Source of the DNA: an uncultured Geobacter sp.
GTDB lineage: Bacteria; Desulfobacterota; Desulfuromonadia; Geobacterales; Geobacteraceae
NCBI GenBank assembly: GCA_903915655.1
Contig: CAIWTU010000026.1
Location: forward strand, 1 to 64,000
Length of the DNA: 64,000 nucleotides
Direction of reading: 5' to 3'
Part shown: positions 38,483-48,098 of the stretch, one piece after another
Position numbering within the stretch: the first letter of the stretch is position 1
Layout: the number at the start of each line of letters is the position of its first letter
Program-made: the position numbers and the translations under genes
Notes under the pieces: generated by a model
The model's database searches: none
Told to the model about the DNA's origin: nothing
Seen by the model: the letters and a program-made list of their open reading frames with translations, nothing else

Positions 38483-39778
38483 ATGATATATTTTCTTTAC
38501 GATGCAATACTTTTTCTGCTGACCCCCTTCCTTGTCGGGTATCATCTTTACCGTTCTCTGCAGAGAAAGAGGCCTCTGGCACTGCCTGAACGTTTCGGCT
38601 CCCTGAATAGCTCCGCTCTGGCGGCAATTTCCGGGGTCGAGACTATCTGGGTGCATGCCGTATCCGTTGGTGAAACAGTTGCGGTCAAATCGCTTTTGAA
38701 GGCATTAAAAGAGCGGTACCCTGAAAGGAAGATAGTCCTCTCCAACGTTACAGAGACCGGTCGGACAGTCGCTGCCGAATTGAAAGATGTCGACCTTTGC
38801 ATCTATTTCCCTTTTGATTACGGGTTTGCTGTCAATAAGGCGATCAAGGCAATAAAGCCATCTTGCATTATTATCGTGGAAACTGAAATCTGGCCGAATT
38901 TTCTCCGTTATGCGAAAAGGGAAAAGATTCCGGTGATACTAGTTAATGGTCGTATTTCGGATCGTTCCTTCAAGAGATACCTGCAATTCAGCTGGCTCTT
39001 CCGGCATTTTTTGGCCAACTTTTCGGCTTTCTGCATGCAGACCGGCGAGGATGCGCGACGTATAATCGCGATAGGAGCTCCGCCATCTCGAGTTAATTGT
39101 ACCGGAAACCTTAAATATGATATTGCGGTTTCTCCGGTCTCCGCGGAATCATCTCTTGAACTCAAGAAAACGTACCGTATCCCGGATAATCTTCCTGTCC
39201 TTACGGCAGGAAGTACCCATCAGGGTGAGGAAGAGCTACTGGTGACTCTCTACAAGGCTCTCATACGTGAGAACCGCACCCTTTTTCTGGTACTGGTTCC
39301 ACGTCACCCTGAACGCGTGGCAAGCCTGGTTGAGCTTATGCGACGGGAAGGGGTTCGCTCCCTCTTGCGTTCCGAACTTGAAAGTCAGCCATCCCTCTTC
39401 AGGAGTGGCGAGGCGTTGCTGGTCGATACCGTTGGCGAGCTTATGCGGTTCTACGCATTATCCGATCTGGTTTTCGTCGGAGGGAGTATGGTTCCGGTCG
39501 GAGGGCATAATATCCTTGAACCGGCTTCCCTCTGCAAACCGGTTCTGTTCGGACCGCATATGAGCAACTTCAGGGAGATAACCTCCCTGGTGTTGGAATC
39601 GGGCGGAGGGGTTCAGGTTGCGGATGAAAGGGAACTCGAAACCTCTATTCGATTGCTGCTGGATGATGAGAAGAAACGGACCGAAATCGGCAATAACGGC
39701 GGGCGACTATTGCAGGAGAACAGCGGTTCCACGGAAAGACATATGGAGATTATCTGCGGCTTTATCAAGCCGAGTTGA
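38483..39778 (+). CDS. waaA: Kdo transferase WaaA (KdtA)
   Basis: Adds 3-deoxy-D-manno-octulosonate (Kdo) from CMP-Kdo to the lipid A precursor. 431 residues: N-terminal membrane anchor (ILFLLTPFLVGYHLYRSL), WVHAVSVGETVAV with the Glu conserved as catalytic base, VETEIWPNFL, LVPRHPERV, and the FVGGSMVPVGGHNILEPA signature of GT30. It lies 21 nt after msbA and 3 nt before lpxK. Confidence 0.96.
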   Translation: MIYFLYDAILFLLTPFLVGYHLYRSLQRKRPLALPERFGSLNSSALAAISGVETIWVHAVSVGETVAVKSLLKALKERYPERKIVLSNVTETGRTVAAELKDVDLCIYFPFDYGFAVNKAIKAIKPSCIIIVETEIWPNFLRYAKREKIPVILVNGRISDRSFKRYLQFSWLFRHFLANFSAFCMQTGEDARRIIAIGAPPSRVNCTGNLKYDIAVSPVSAESSLELKKTYRIPDNLPVLTAGSTHQGEEELLVTLYKALIRENRTLFLVLVPRHPERVASLVELMRREGVRSLLRSELESQPSLFRSGEALLVDTVGELMRFYALSDLVFVGGSMVPVGGHNILEPASLCKPVLFGPHMSNFREITSLVLESGGGVQVADERELETSIRLLLDDEKKRTEIGNNGGRLLQENSGSTERHMEIICGFIKPS

Positions 39779-39781
39779 CAA

Positions 39782-40849
39782 ATGAAGAGTGAAGAATATT
39801 TCAGGGGTGTTCTGGAAGGGAAAAGGAGCGGGCCGGTTGCTCTGCTTCTCCGGCTATTTTTGTCGATACTTTCGATCCCTTATGGAGTCGTTCTGCAACT
39901 GCGGGCTCTGGCGTATGCAAGGGGACTCTTTAAATCATATCAGCTCTCTAAACCGGTAATCTCTGTCGGCAACATTACGGTCGGGGGGACAGGTAAAACG
40001 CCGATGGTTGCCTTCCTTGCCAGCTACTGCATCGGCAGGGGAAAACGGGTGGCGGTCCTCTCCCGTGGCTATGGCGGATCTTTGCATGGTGAAATGCGGA
40101 TAGTTTCCGACGGTCGGGAGATTTTCCTGACTCCCGGCGAGGCAGGAGATGAACCTTTCATGCTGGCAACCAGGATACCTGGTCTGATGGTCCTGATTGG
40201 CCCGGATCGCTACAAAACCGCCCTTTTTGCCGAGGAGCAGCTTAACCCGGATATCTTCCTGCTGGATGACGGGTTTCAGCATCTCCGTCTGAACCGCGAT
40301 CTGAATATCCTTTTGCTCAATCGGGCAAAACCTTTCGGAAACGGCTTTGTACTCCCTGCCGGCCTGCTGCGTGAATACCGGTCGGCGGCAAAAAGAGCAG
40401 ATCTTGTCATCTATACCCGGTGCGGAAACGAAGAGCCTTACAATCATTTCCCCGATATCCCCTTCTGTCGGGCGACCCACAAAATTGTCGGGGCTGTTTT
40501 GCTGGGGGGTAATTCTCCGGTACCTTTAGCTCCCCTTGCACCCTTACGCGGGCTGGCGTTTGCGGGAATTGCCGAACCTGCCGACTTCTTTGCCATGCTT
40601 GAGGAGGCGGGACTGAAAATTACTGGGAAGATGGCGTTTGCCGACCACTGCCGATACGGGGAAAAGGAGATTGCGGAGATAGTTTCAGAACAGAAACTGC
40701 TTGAAGCAGATTACCTGATAACGACTGAAAAAGATGCCGTCAAGCTCTCGCCCTATCTGCGGGAACTCGGCATCGTTTACGCTGCTCTGCTCGAGATCGA
40801 GATCAGGGATATGAAGAACCTGGCGGATGCAGTTGAACAGTTACTTTGA
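39782..40849 (+). CDS. lpxK: Tetraacyldisaccharide 4'-kinase
   Basis: Phosphorylates the 4' position of the lipid A disaccharide. 355 residues with an N-terminal membrane-binding helix, the P-loop NITVGGTGKTPMVAFLA and the LLDDGFQHLRLNRDLNILL signature. Immediately downstream of waaA. Confidence 0.96.
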   Translation: MKSEEYFRGVLEGKRSGPVALLLRLFLSILSIPYGVVLQLRALAYARGLFKSYQLSKPVISVGNITVGGTGKTPMVAFLASYCIGRGKRVAVLSRGYGGSLHGEMRIVSDGREIFLTPGEAGDEPFMLATRIPGLMVLIGPDRYKTALFAEEQLNPDIFLLDDGFQHLRLNRDLNILLLNRAKPFGNGFVLPAGLLREYRSAAKRADLVIYTRCGNEEPYNHFPDIPFCRATHKIVGAVLLGGNSPVPLAPLAPLRGLAFAGIAEPADFFAMLEEAGLKITGKMAFADHCRYGEKEIAEIVSEQKLLEADYLITTEKDAVKLSPYLRELGIVYAALLEIEIRDMKNLADAVEQLL

Positions 40850-40912
40850 CTTTCTTATCCCCAATGGCCAACTGTTAGCCGCAGCTTTTTTGCTTAATTA
40901 AAAGGAGAAGTT

Positions 40913-41086
40913 ATGGCATTATCGAAAAACCTGCTTGATCTTCTTGTCTGTCCGAAGTGCAAGGGAGAGATATATCTGATGGAAGACAACTCCGGACTGG
41001 TTTGCCCCGCATGTCGCCTGAAATATCCTGTAAGGGATGAAATACCGGTTATGTTGGTTGATGAAGCTGAAACAATCGACCAGTAG
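40913..41086 (+). CDS. Trm112/YcaR-like small zinc-ribbon protein
   Basis: 57 residues starting MALSKNLLDLLVCPKCKG, with a second cysteine pair in LVCPACRLKYPV and ending in DEIPVMLVDEAE. This is the Trm112/YcaR family (UPF0434), whose genes are often next to lpxK and kdsB in Gram-negatives. AAAGGAG precedes the ATG. The bacterial role is not settled; eukaryotic and archaeal Trm112 activates methyltransferases. It is too short for many gene callers. Confidence 0.93.
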   Translation: MALSKNLLDLLVCPKCKGEIYLMEDNSGLVCPACRLKYPVRDEIPVMLVDEAETIDQ

Positions 41087-41132
41087 CGACGCATTGAATC
41101 TGCCTGGAGTGAGAAGTGAGGCCCGGACTGAT

Positions 41133-42203
41133 ATGAAAAAAATACTGGTTTTGCGTTACCGCTTCATCGGCGATACCATCCTTACCGTACCGTTTCTGAG
41201 AAACCTGCGGAGGGCCGAACCTGATGCGTATATCTGCTGGGTTGTGGCGCCCGGTTCGTCCGATGTTGTTCAGGGGATTCCCTATGTCGATGAGCTGAAG
41301 TACTGGGATCCGGTCACCATCCATGCCGACAGCAGGGGGGCACACCGGACGCTTGCCGCGAAGTGGACCTTTGTCAAGGAGTTGCGGGCGGTACGGTACG
41401 ATAAGGTGTACGTGTTGAAGCGCTCCCTGTCGAGCGCCATCATCGCCCGACTCACCGGCGCACCGGAACGGATCGGTTTTGATACAGAAGGGCGGGGGGT
41501 TCTCCTGACGAAAAAGGTCCCTTACCGCCGTGACCAGCATGAAGTCCAAAATTTCCTGGATATTCTCCGTGCGGACAATATCCCTGTAATCGATCAACAG
41601 CTGGAAGCGTGGGTTACCGAGAGCGAATCGTCCTTTGCCGAAACTTTTCTCTGGCAGTCAGGCATTGCGGCAGGGGAGAGGATAATTGCTCTCCACCCTT
41701 TTACAGCGAATCCTTCAAGGGCCTGGCACCCGGATAATTTTATAGGACTGGCTAATCGTCTGCAGGAAATCTATCCAGCACGTATAGTTTTTTTTGGTGG
41801 GAAAAGAGACAGCTCTGCGGCCAGATACCTCCGTGAAAAGATAAAGCCCGCACCGATCATGGCCGTGGGGAGTACAACTTTGCGCGAATCGATGGCCCTC
41901 CTCGCCCGCTGTTCTCTGCTTGTCTGTAATGATAGCGGCATCATGCATCTGGCTGCAGCAATGGGGGTACCTTTACTGGCCCTGTTCGGGCCGCAATCTC
42001 CTCTTAAATTTGGTCCCTGGGGCGAGAAGTGCAAGGTAATCTATGAGCGGTTTCCATGCAGTCCCTGCAGACAGAAGTTTTTCCAGGAGTGTAAACCATC
42101 GCCTCGCTCATCGCCGGAATGCCTGGAGTCGATAACCATTGAAAGGGTTCTGGATGAGGTCGCGAGTTTTAACAAAATTACTGAATCTCCGAAAGCGGAT
42201 TAA
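41133..42203 (+). CDS. LPS heptosyltransferase family protein (GT9), WaaF-like
   Basis: 356 residues of the GT9 family. The N-terminus ILVLRYRFIGDTILTVPFLR carries the family's G-D motif, and the C-terminal half has CNDSGIMHLAAAMGVPLLALFGPQSPLKFGP, the ADP-heptose binding block. A Cys cluster (CSPCRQKFFQEC) near the end is common in this branch. Position after lpxK and the Trm112-like gene fits inner-core heptose transfer. The ATG at 41133 is chosen from homology; the frame opens earlier inside the small gene upstream. Confidence 0.88.
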   Translation: MKKILVLRYRFIGDTILTVPFLRNLRRAEPDAYICWVVAPGSSDVVQGIPYVDELKYWDPVTIHADSRGAHRTLAAKWTFVKELRAVRYDKVYVLKRSLSSAIIARLTGAPERIGFDTEGRGVLLTKKVPYRRDQHEVQNFLDILRADNIPVIDQQLEAWVTESESSFAETFLWQSGIAAGERIIALHPFTANPSRAWHPDNFIGLANRLQEIYPARIVFFGGKRDSSAARYLREKIKPAPIMAVGSTTLRESMALLARCSLLVCNDSGIMHLAAAMGVPLLALFGPQSPLKFGPWGEKCKVIYERFPCSPCRQKFFQECKPSPRSSPECLESITIERVLDEVASFNKITESPKAD

Positions 42204-42263
42204 CGTTTTGCTTTATGCTGTTGTCAAGATGATGATGATGAATAAAAAATTGCCGGAGGTATT

Positions 42264-43037
42264 ATGCTTGAGCTGATTCCCAGATATTGCATTCTTTGCG
42301 ATGATAAACCGGAAGGTGCAACTTATATTAATACGGACGATGTGGAATTCGTCCGCTGTCCGAACTGCTCTCTGATATGGAGGCTCAGGCCGGAAATCGA
42401 TTTCGCAGCATATGATGATCCGGATTATCATACCGGTTGTTATGATAAGAGGCGTTTACACCGGATAAAGAAAGGGCGTCGACAGTTGGCGCTGATCGAT
42501 AAATATCGCCCTACCGCTGAAAAAGGTCTCCTCCTTGAGGTCGGTTGTTCGATGGGATATTTCCTGGAGGCAGCTGTTAATGACGGGTGGAGGGCAATAG
42601 GTATTGAAGTCAGCTCCCATGCGGTCAAACAGTGTCGTGATAGCGGACTTGAGGCATATCAATCTGATGCCGCAGGGATAAAGGAGTTGGGGCTGTTATT
42701 TGATGTTGTGGTAATGAAACATGTTCTGGAGCATTTTCCTGATCCGGTTGACTGTTTGCAGCAATACTATTCTTTATTAAAACCTGGCGGGTTGTTGTTT
42801 ATTGAAATACCAAATGCAGGATATTATAAAGGGTGTCTGTTTAAAGAAAAATATAAATTTTATAGAGTTGAAAATGCAGCTGCGCAGCATTTTTACTATT
42901 TTACCCCCAAGAACCTGCGACGGTTACTGGAACGGTCAGGATTCAATGTCTTGCTTCCATGCGACAGGTTGAATTCAGTATTGGATTTTTTCGGGCTATC
43001 CAAGCAGTTTATCTGCCTGGCGCAGAAACCTGCTTGA
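42264..43037 (+). CDS. SAM-dependent methyltransferase with N-terminal zinc-ribbon-like motif
   Basis: 257 residues. A CxxC pair (YCILCDD) and a second pair (VRCPNCSLIW) near the N-terminus suggest a bound metal. A class I methyltransferase domain follows (about 85-200) with the SAM loop LLEVGCSMGYFLEAA and the post-motif VVVMKHVLEHFPDP. This arrangement occurs in sugar and lipid methyltransferases of polysaccharide clusters. The acceptor is unknown; an LPS sugar is likely from context. Confidence 0.85.
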   Translation: MLELIPRYCILCDDKPEGATYINTDDVEFVRCPNCSLIWRLRPEIDFAAYDDPDYHTGCYDKRRLHRIKKGRRQLALIDKYRPTAEKGLLLEVGCSMGYFLEAAVNDGWRAIGIEVSSHAVKQCRDSGLEAYQSDAAGIKELGLLFDVVVMKHVLEHFPDPVDCLQQYYSLLKPGGLLFIEIPNAGYYKGCLFKEKYKFYRVENAAAQHFYYFTPKNLRRLLERSGFNVLLPCDRLNSVLDFFGLSKQFICLAQKPA

Positions 43038-43064
43038 TAATGTCCCTTTTCTCGGTATAGAGCT

Positions 43065-44168
43065 ATGAAAGTTCTTCTGATAAACAATGATAAGGGGTGG
43101 GGCGGCGGACAGGAACACCTGAAGGACCTCTCCCTCGAGCTTTTAAGGCAGGGGGCGTCGGTGCATTTCGTGGTGAGGTCCGGATCCAGATCCGATACTC
43201 TATTCCGTCAACTTGGAATGCCCGTTCATCCTCTTCCCAGTCATGGATGGGGAGATCTGCAGGCCTTCTGGCGCCTGGTGTCGCTGTTGCGTCGGGAACG
43301 TTTCGATATCGTTTCCGTTAATCGTGAACACGACCTCCTTTTGACGGCCCTTGCCTGGCGCTTTGCTTTTCCATGGCGCAAGCCTGGCCGACTCACGATG
43401 AGTTACCATACGGCAACGACACGCCGGCAGCTTATGCTTGGCTCAGTTGATGCGGTTGTCTGTATTTCCGAGTATGTCAAGTCCAAGCTCCTTCAAGGAA
43501 ATCCCAATCTGGCACTGAAGGTAACCCTCCTATATCACGGTATTACTCAGGCGGCAACTCCTCTTCACCCCGACAAGTTTGATCGCAATCGGCAACGCCG
43601 GTTTTTTTCCGGCACAGGTTTTCCGCTGATCGGGATGGTAGGTGAGTTTTTTAAGAATCAGGGTGAGCTTGTTGAGATGATCCCGCAGCTTAAAGAGGCT
43701 TTTCCGTCCCTCAAGGTTGCTTTTGTAGGGGATAACACCGACCTCTCTCTCATCAATCCTCTCCTGGCAAAGATCACCCTCCTTGGATTGGAGAATGATC
43801 TGCTCTTCACCGGGAGAGTCCCACGGGAGAAAATTCCTGACCTCTTTTATGATTTTGATCTGTCGGTAACCACGCATCGGAACGAAGGGTTCGGTATCGT
43901 CCACCTGGAGAGTCTTGCTGCAGCTACACCTGTAGTTGCTTATAATGAAGGGGGATTTGTTGATATCTTCAAAGGTGAGCAGGTCGGCGTCCTGGTGGAT
44001 GGGGGAAAGAAGGAGTTTGCTGCGGCTGTTATCGCTCTCCTGAAAAATGACGAGAAGCGCTTTGCCATGGGGGGAGAAGGGGAGAAGCTGGTGAAACGGA
44101 AATACTCCATACAGGCGATGGGAAAGAGTTATCTGGACTTTTACCGAAAGCTGACAGGTGAAGCTTGA
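43065..44168 (+). CDS. Glycosyltransferase family 4
   Basis: 367 residues of the GT4, GT-B fold. The N-terminal LLINNDKGWGGGQEHL loop binds the donor or acceptor, and the C-terminal domain has the EX7E-type block within THRNEGFGIVHLESLAAATPVVAY. It is a paralogue of the next gene (same NxxxGWGG opening and the YFYKNQ/EFFKNQ segment), so the two probably add neighbouring LPS residues. Donor sugar not predictable. Confidence 0.9.
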   Translation: MKVLLINNDKGWGGGQEHLKDLSLELLRQGASVHFVVRSGSRSDTLFRQLGMPVHPLPSHGWGDLQAFWRLVSLLRRERFDIVSVNREHDLLLTALAWRFAFPWRKPGRLTMSYHTATTRRQLMLGSVDAVVCISEYVKSKLLQGNPNLALKVTLLYHGITQAATPLHPDKFDRNRQRRFFSGTGFPLIGMVGEFFKNQGELVEMIPQLKEAFPSLKVAFVGDNTDLSLINPLLAKITLLGLENDLLFTGRVPREKIPDLFYDFDLSVTTHRNEGFGIVHLESLAAATPVVAYNEGGFVDIFKGEQVGVLVDGGKKEFAAAVIALLKNDEKRFAMGGEGEKLVKRKYSIQAMGKSYLDFYRKLTGEA

Positions 44169-44169
44169 C

Positions 44170-45267
44170 GTGAGGATTGCTCTGGTTGATAACAGTAGAG
44201 GGTGGGGGGGGGCTGAACAGATACTTTTCTCTTTGGCCACTGGACTCAGAAGCCGTGGTCATCATGTGGGACTGTTCCTGTCGGAAGGCTCTGAAACTGT
44301 TGACAAGTTCGTTCAGGGAGGCTTTCTGACGTGGGCAATTCCCCGGAAAGGGGTAGGAACAGTCAGGGGCATCGTTAAAATGATACGGATTGCCCGCAGC
44401 GAAAAGTTCGACCTGATCCATCTTCATCGCAACCATGACCTGCTGGTCGGGAAAATCGTCTCTTATTTTGCTGGGAAACTGCCGCTCTTGCTTACTCAAC
44501 ATTGCCTCCTTGGCAATACATCCTTTTCCGTGATGAATTTAGCGGACAGGATTGCAACCGTTTCAAAGTTCATTGCGGAAGGGATCGTTGAACGGATTCC
44601 CCGCCTGCATCGCAAACTTCTTGTCGTGCACAATGGGGTAGATACTGATAAATTTGAACATCTCCGTGACGACTATTGGAAAGGACGGCACGAATTAGCC
44701 GGGAGAGGCCCGCTGTTGGGAGTAGTTGGCTATTTTTATAAGAATCAGGAGGAGCTGATCGAGATCCTTCCTCGCATCAGGGCGGTATATCCGGATATGA
44801 TGCTAATCATCATGGGGCAAGACGATAGCAAAATGGATTACCTGAAAAAAAGGGTGACCGAATGCGGAGTTGCCGATTCGGTATTTTTCGCAGGGAACAT
44901 TGAGCATAGTGAGATGCCGCGCGCCCTGGCGGGGATCGACCTCAATATCAGCGCCTTCCGCAGGGAAGGGTTCGGGTTGAGCGTTATTGAGGGGATGGCG
45001 GCAGGCACCCCTTTTGTCGGATATCGTGCCGGCGGATACGAAGAGATTGTCACTCAGGGGGAAAATGGATATCTGGTCGAGAGCCAGGACGAATTTGTGG
45101 AGATCATAATTGAACTGCTGGGTGACAAGGAAAGGTTGAATTCATTGGGGGGAAGAGCCAAGGGGGTCGTCAGGCAAAGGTTTTCGGTCGACAGGATGCT
45201 GACGCATTACGAAACAGTATATGCAGATCTGCTGAAAGAAAATAATTCTCCTATGGAAGGGAGCTGA
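44170..45267 (+). CDS. Glycosyltransferase family 4
   Basis: 365 residues, paralogous to the gene just upstream: VRIALVDNSRGWGGAEQ at the start, VGYFYKNQEELIEILPRI in the middle and SAFRREGFGLSVIEGMAAGTPFV as the EX7E region. GTG 44170 is chosen by alignment with the paralogue; GTG 44158, overlapping the previous gene by 11 nt, is the alternative. Confidence 0.9.
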   Translation: MRIALVDNSRGWGGAEQILFSLATGLRSRGHHVGLFLSEGSETVDKFVQGGFLTWAIPRKGVGTVRGIVKMIRIARSEKFDLIHLHRNHDLLVGKIVSYFAGKLPLLLTQHCLLGNTSFSVMNLADRIATVSKFIAEGIVERIPRLHRKLLVVHNGVDTDKFEHLRDDYWKGRHELAGRGPLLGVVGYFYKNQEELIEILPRIRAVYPDMMLIIMGQDDSKMDYLKKRVTECGVADSVFFAGNIEHSEMPRALAGIDLNISAFRREGFGLSVIEGMAAGTPFVGYRAGGYEEIVTQGENGYLVESQDEFVEIIIELLGDKERLNSLGGRAKGVVRQRFSVDRMLTHYETVYADLLKENNSPMEGS

Positions 45268-45272
45268 TAATT

Positions 45273-46208
45273 ATGCCAAAAGTCAGTATTCTTATGTCGG
45301 TCTACAATAAAGGTGAATTTTTACCCCAGGCCATTCAGTCTGTGTTAGATCAGAATTTCACGGATTTTGAATTTATTATCCGTGATAATCAATCTACCGA
45401 CAATTCGGTTGAAATTGTCGAAAGTTTTGCCGACGAGAGGATCAAATTCAGCATAAACAGCAGAAATCTTGGCCCTGTCGGGTCAATGAATAATTGTATA
45501 GAGGCAGCGCAGGGTGAATATATCGTATTTGCTCATGGAGATGATATCTGGGATAAATGTTTTTTAGAGACGAATGTCAACTATCTGGAAAACTTTTGCA
45601 ATATCAATATAAGCCATTCTCTTATGCATTCGATCAGCGAACAAGGTATCATTAAACAGGTAAGACCGCTGGAGAAGATTGGTGAATACGAGATCACAGG
45701 ATATGAAGATTCGTTGAAAAAGCTTTTCAAAGGGTGCTATGTAAGGACACCAACGGCTTTTATCAGAAAAAAAGCCATGAGATATTACGATGTCAGATAT
45801 ATATATACCTGTGACTGGGATATGTTTCTACATATTGCTGCAGCGGGCAATGATTTTTTGTTTATAAATAAACCGCTCGCCTATTACAGGGTTTCGGCGA
45901 CCAGCGAAACTAATGTCGGTATGAAGGGGGGAGATATGATACTGGAAAGTTATCTGACACTATCTCACTTCTTTATCAGATACCAGCAATACGGTCGATT
46001 TAGAAGAAAGGCTCTCGGAAGATTGTCTGACAGCATTTTGAGAAGATCCAGATACACAGTCAGTAGAGATAGTCTGTATTTTTTTCTGCGTTGTGTAATC
46101 TTATGCTCTCCTTTAAAAGTATTTAGTCCGATATTCCATCTATATTTATTGTCAGGGCTGTTATTCGGTCCAGGTGGCGTTCGATTTCTGAAAAAAGTTA
46201 AGAGCTGA
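45273..46208 (+). CDS. Glycosyltransferase family 2
   Basis: 311 residues, GT-A fold: SILMSVYNKGEFLPQAIQSVL, IIRDNQSTDNS (first Asp region) and FAHGDDIWD as the metal-binding D-x-D-like motif. A C-terminal extension of about 100 basic and aromatic residues has some hydrophobic stretches and may bind the membrane. The base composition turns A+T-rich from here to about 48.05 kb, unlike the genes on either side. Confidence 0.9.
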   Translation: MPKVSILMSVYNKGEFLPQAIQSVLDQNFTDFEFIIRDNQSTDNSVEIVESFADERIKFSINSRNLGPVGSMNNCIEAAQGEYIVFAHGDDIWDKCFLETNVNYLENFCNINISHSLMHSISEQGIIKQVRPLEKIGEYEITGYEDSLKKLFKGCYVRTPTAFIRKKAMRYYDVRYIYTCDWDMFLHIAAAGNDFLFINKPLAYYRVSATSETNVGMKGGDMILESYLTLSHFFIRYQQYGRFRRKALGRLSDSILRRSRYTVSRDSLYFFLRCVILCSPLKVFSPIFHLYLLSGLLFGPGGVRFLKKVKS

Positions 46209-46234
46209 AAAAGTAGAGACAGGAGTAATTTTTG

Positions 46235-46966
46235 ATGCGTCTATTTGGATTTAATATTTCCATCAGAATCAAAATTCGAAGAAGTGACCATGAATTACCC
46301 TATTCCATTGAAACTGATCTGCAGCGCAAGATTATGGGGTCACATAGTCAATATCTGGAGGATCTATTCATAGATAATATTTTTCGCGGGAAAGTAGACG
46401 GCGTTTATGTCGATATTGGCGCGAACGACCCGAGTGAGTTGAACAATACGAAGCGCTTTTACGATCGAGGGTGGTTTGGGGTTAATGTTGAGCCGGATAC
46501 TATGGTTTTTGGAAAGATCTGTCAGGCGCGCCCGCGAGATATAAACCTTAATCTTGGCATCGGTAAACAGGCCAGTGAACTGACTTTTCATGAGTTGTCT
46601 CCCAACACCCTGTCTACCTTCAGTAAAGCTTCGGCCTTGCAAAGTGTCAAGAAAGATGGCGCTACAATAGTGTCAGAGACGTTGGTCAAGGTTATTTCAC
46701 TTGCCGAGCTATTCAAAACAACCATGCCTGATACGCAGGTCGATTTCATGTCTCTGGATGCAGAAGGATTTGAATTTGACATCTTATCAAGCAATAATTG
46801 GGAATTGTATCGGCCGACTGCAATTATAGTGGAACTGAATCAGGATAGAGATTGCAAGGCGCTTGACCTGATGAAAGATCAAGGGTATCTACTGATCTAT
46901 TACAATGGGATAAATGGTATTTTTGTTGATAGCTGTTCCTCAGCAATAAGGACTTATACACAATAG
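46235..46966 (+). CDS. FkbM family methyltransferase
   Basis: 243 residues. FkbM-type features: SQYLEDLFIDNIF, VYVDIGANDPSELNNTKRFYDRGW (SAM-binding, with the family's N-N-T segment) and VDFMSLDAEGFEFDIL. Such enzymes O-methylate sugars in surface polysaccharides. ATG 46235 is preferred over the TTG one codon earlier because AGGAG lies 9 nt before it. Lower GC than the surroundings. Confidence 0.88.
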   Translation: MRLFGFNISIRIKIRRSDHELPYSIETDLQRKIMGSHSQYLEDLFIDNIFRGKVDGVYVDIGANDPSELNNTKRFYDRGWFGVNVEPDTMVFGKICQARPRDINLNLGIGKQASELTFHELSPNTLSTFSKASALQSVKKDGATIVSETLVKVISLAELFKTTMPDTQVDFMSLDAEGFEFDILSSNNWELYRPTAIIVELNQDRDCKALDLMKDQGYLLIYYNGINGIFVDSCSSAIRTYTQ

Positions 46967-47026
46967 TGAGCTGAAATATTACTGGTACTCTATCTACGAA
47001 AAGAGAGTTATTTAATTGAGCGTGAT

Positions 47027-48046
47027 ATGAAAACAGTCGGTTTTTGGAATTACCATGAAGGATTGAACAATAATAATTTCATGTTTACTAATACAAATAG
47101 TTCTATTGGTGACGATTTATTGTTGCCGATGGTTGAATTGGGAAAATATCTTTATGCAAGGAATGTAAAAGCGGCTACTCTTGACCTGCTTGAACTGTCT
47201 CAAATTGATTCATATGTTTTTATTGACATGCCAGACGAAAATAACAAACATTTCAAATCAGCGCTCAACTCCGGAAAACCGATTTATTTGATAATTGCGG
47301 AAAGTCCTCTGGTCAGGCCAGATAACTTTAATCCTGACAAGCAATTGCACTTCGAAAAAATCTTTACGTATAACGACTCTTATCTGGGCAATAATAAGTA
47401 CATCAAGCTTAATTATGCGTTTTTATTTCCTCCTGGAATATCTGTTGATACTACAAAAAAAAAGAAATTGTGTACAATGATAGCCGGCAAAAAGAAGTTA
47501 AAAAAAATAAATAATTCCGACGAGCTTTATACGGAAAGATTGAAAGCTGTAAAGTGGTTCGAAAAATATCACCCGGATGATTTTGATTTATATGGTTTCG
47601 GATGGGGCAAGCCTTACCTCAAGATTTCAGATGCATTAAATCCATTCAAAGCTGTCAAGATTCTTTTTACCCACAAATATAAAACATACAAGGGGAAAGT
47701 CGAAAGAAAAAAAACTGTGCTTGAAAAATATAAATTTGCCATATGTTATGAAAACATCAGGGATGTCCCAGGATATATCACTGAGAAGATTTTTGACTCT
47801 TTTTTTGCCGGCTGCGTTCCAGTCTATTTGGGTGCCAAAAATATTACGGACCACATTCCGGGCAATTGCTTTATCGACAAAAGAAATTTTAATGATTACG
47901 AGTCATTGTATGAGCATCTGGTTTCTATGACAGATGCGGAATACGCAAAATATCTTGGTAATATAGACCTCTTCCTGAAAAGCGATGCGGCCAGGGCATT
48001 CTCTTGTGAGAACTTCGTGAAGGTTATCACAGAGGTAATAATATGA
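47027..48046 (+). CDS. GT10 family fucosyltransferase-like protein
   Basis: 339 residues, Lys- and Asn-rich. The C-terminal half has the GT10 donor-binding block: KYKFAICYENIRDVPGYITEKIFDSFFAGCVPVYLGA, the bacterial/eukaryotic alpha-1,3-fucosyltransferase signature (positions about 237-273). A basic segment (KVERKKTV) precedes it. GT10 enzymes use GDP-fucose or related GDP-sugars; no GDP-fucose synthesis genes are in the window. A+T-rich and probably acquired by transfer. Confidence 0.82.
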   Translation: MKTVGFWNYHEGLNNNNFMFTNTNSSIGDDLLLPMVELGKYLYARNVKAATLDLLELSQIDSYVFIDMPDENNKHFKSALNSGKPIYLIIAESPLVRPDNFNPDKQLHFEKIFTYNDSYLGNNKYIKLNYAFLFPPGISVDTTKKKKLCTMIAGKKKLKKINNSDELYTERLKAVKWFEKYHPDDFDLYGFGWGKPYLKISDALNPFKAVKILFTHKYKTYKGKVERKKTVLEKYKFAICYENIRDVPGYITEKIFDSFFAGCVPVYLGAKNITDHIPGNCFIDKRNFNDYESLYEHLVSMTDAEYAKYLGNIDLFLKSDAARAFSCENFVKVITEVII

Positions 48047-48098
48047 ACCTGCTGAGGCAAAAGCATACAAAGATAACACTTCAAGGAGTTAATGCCGG

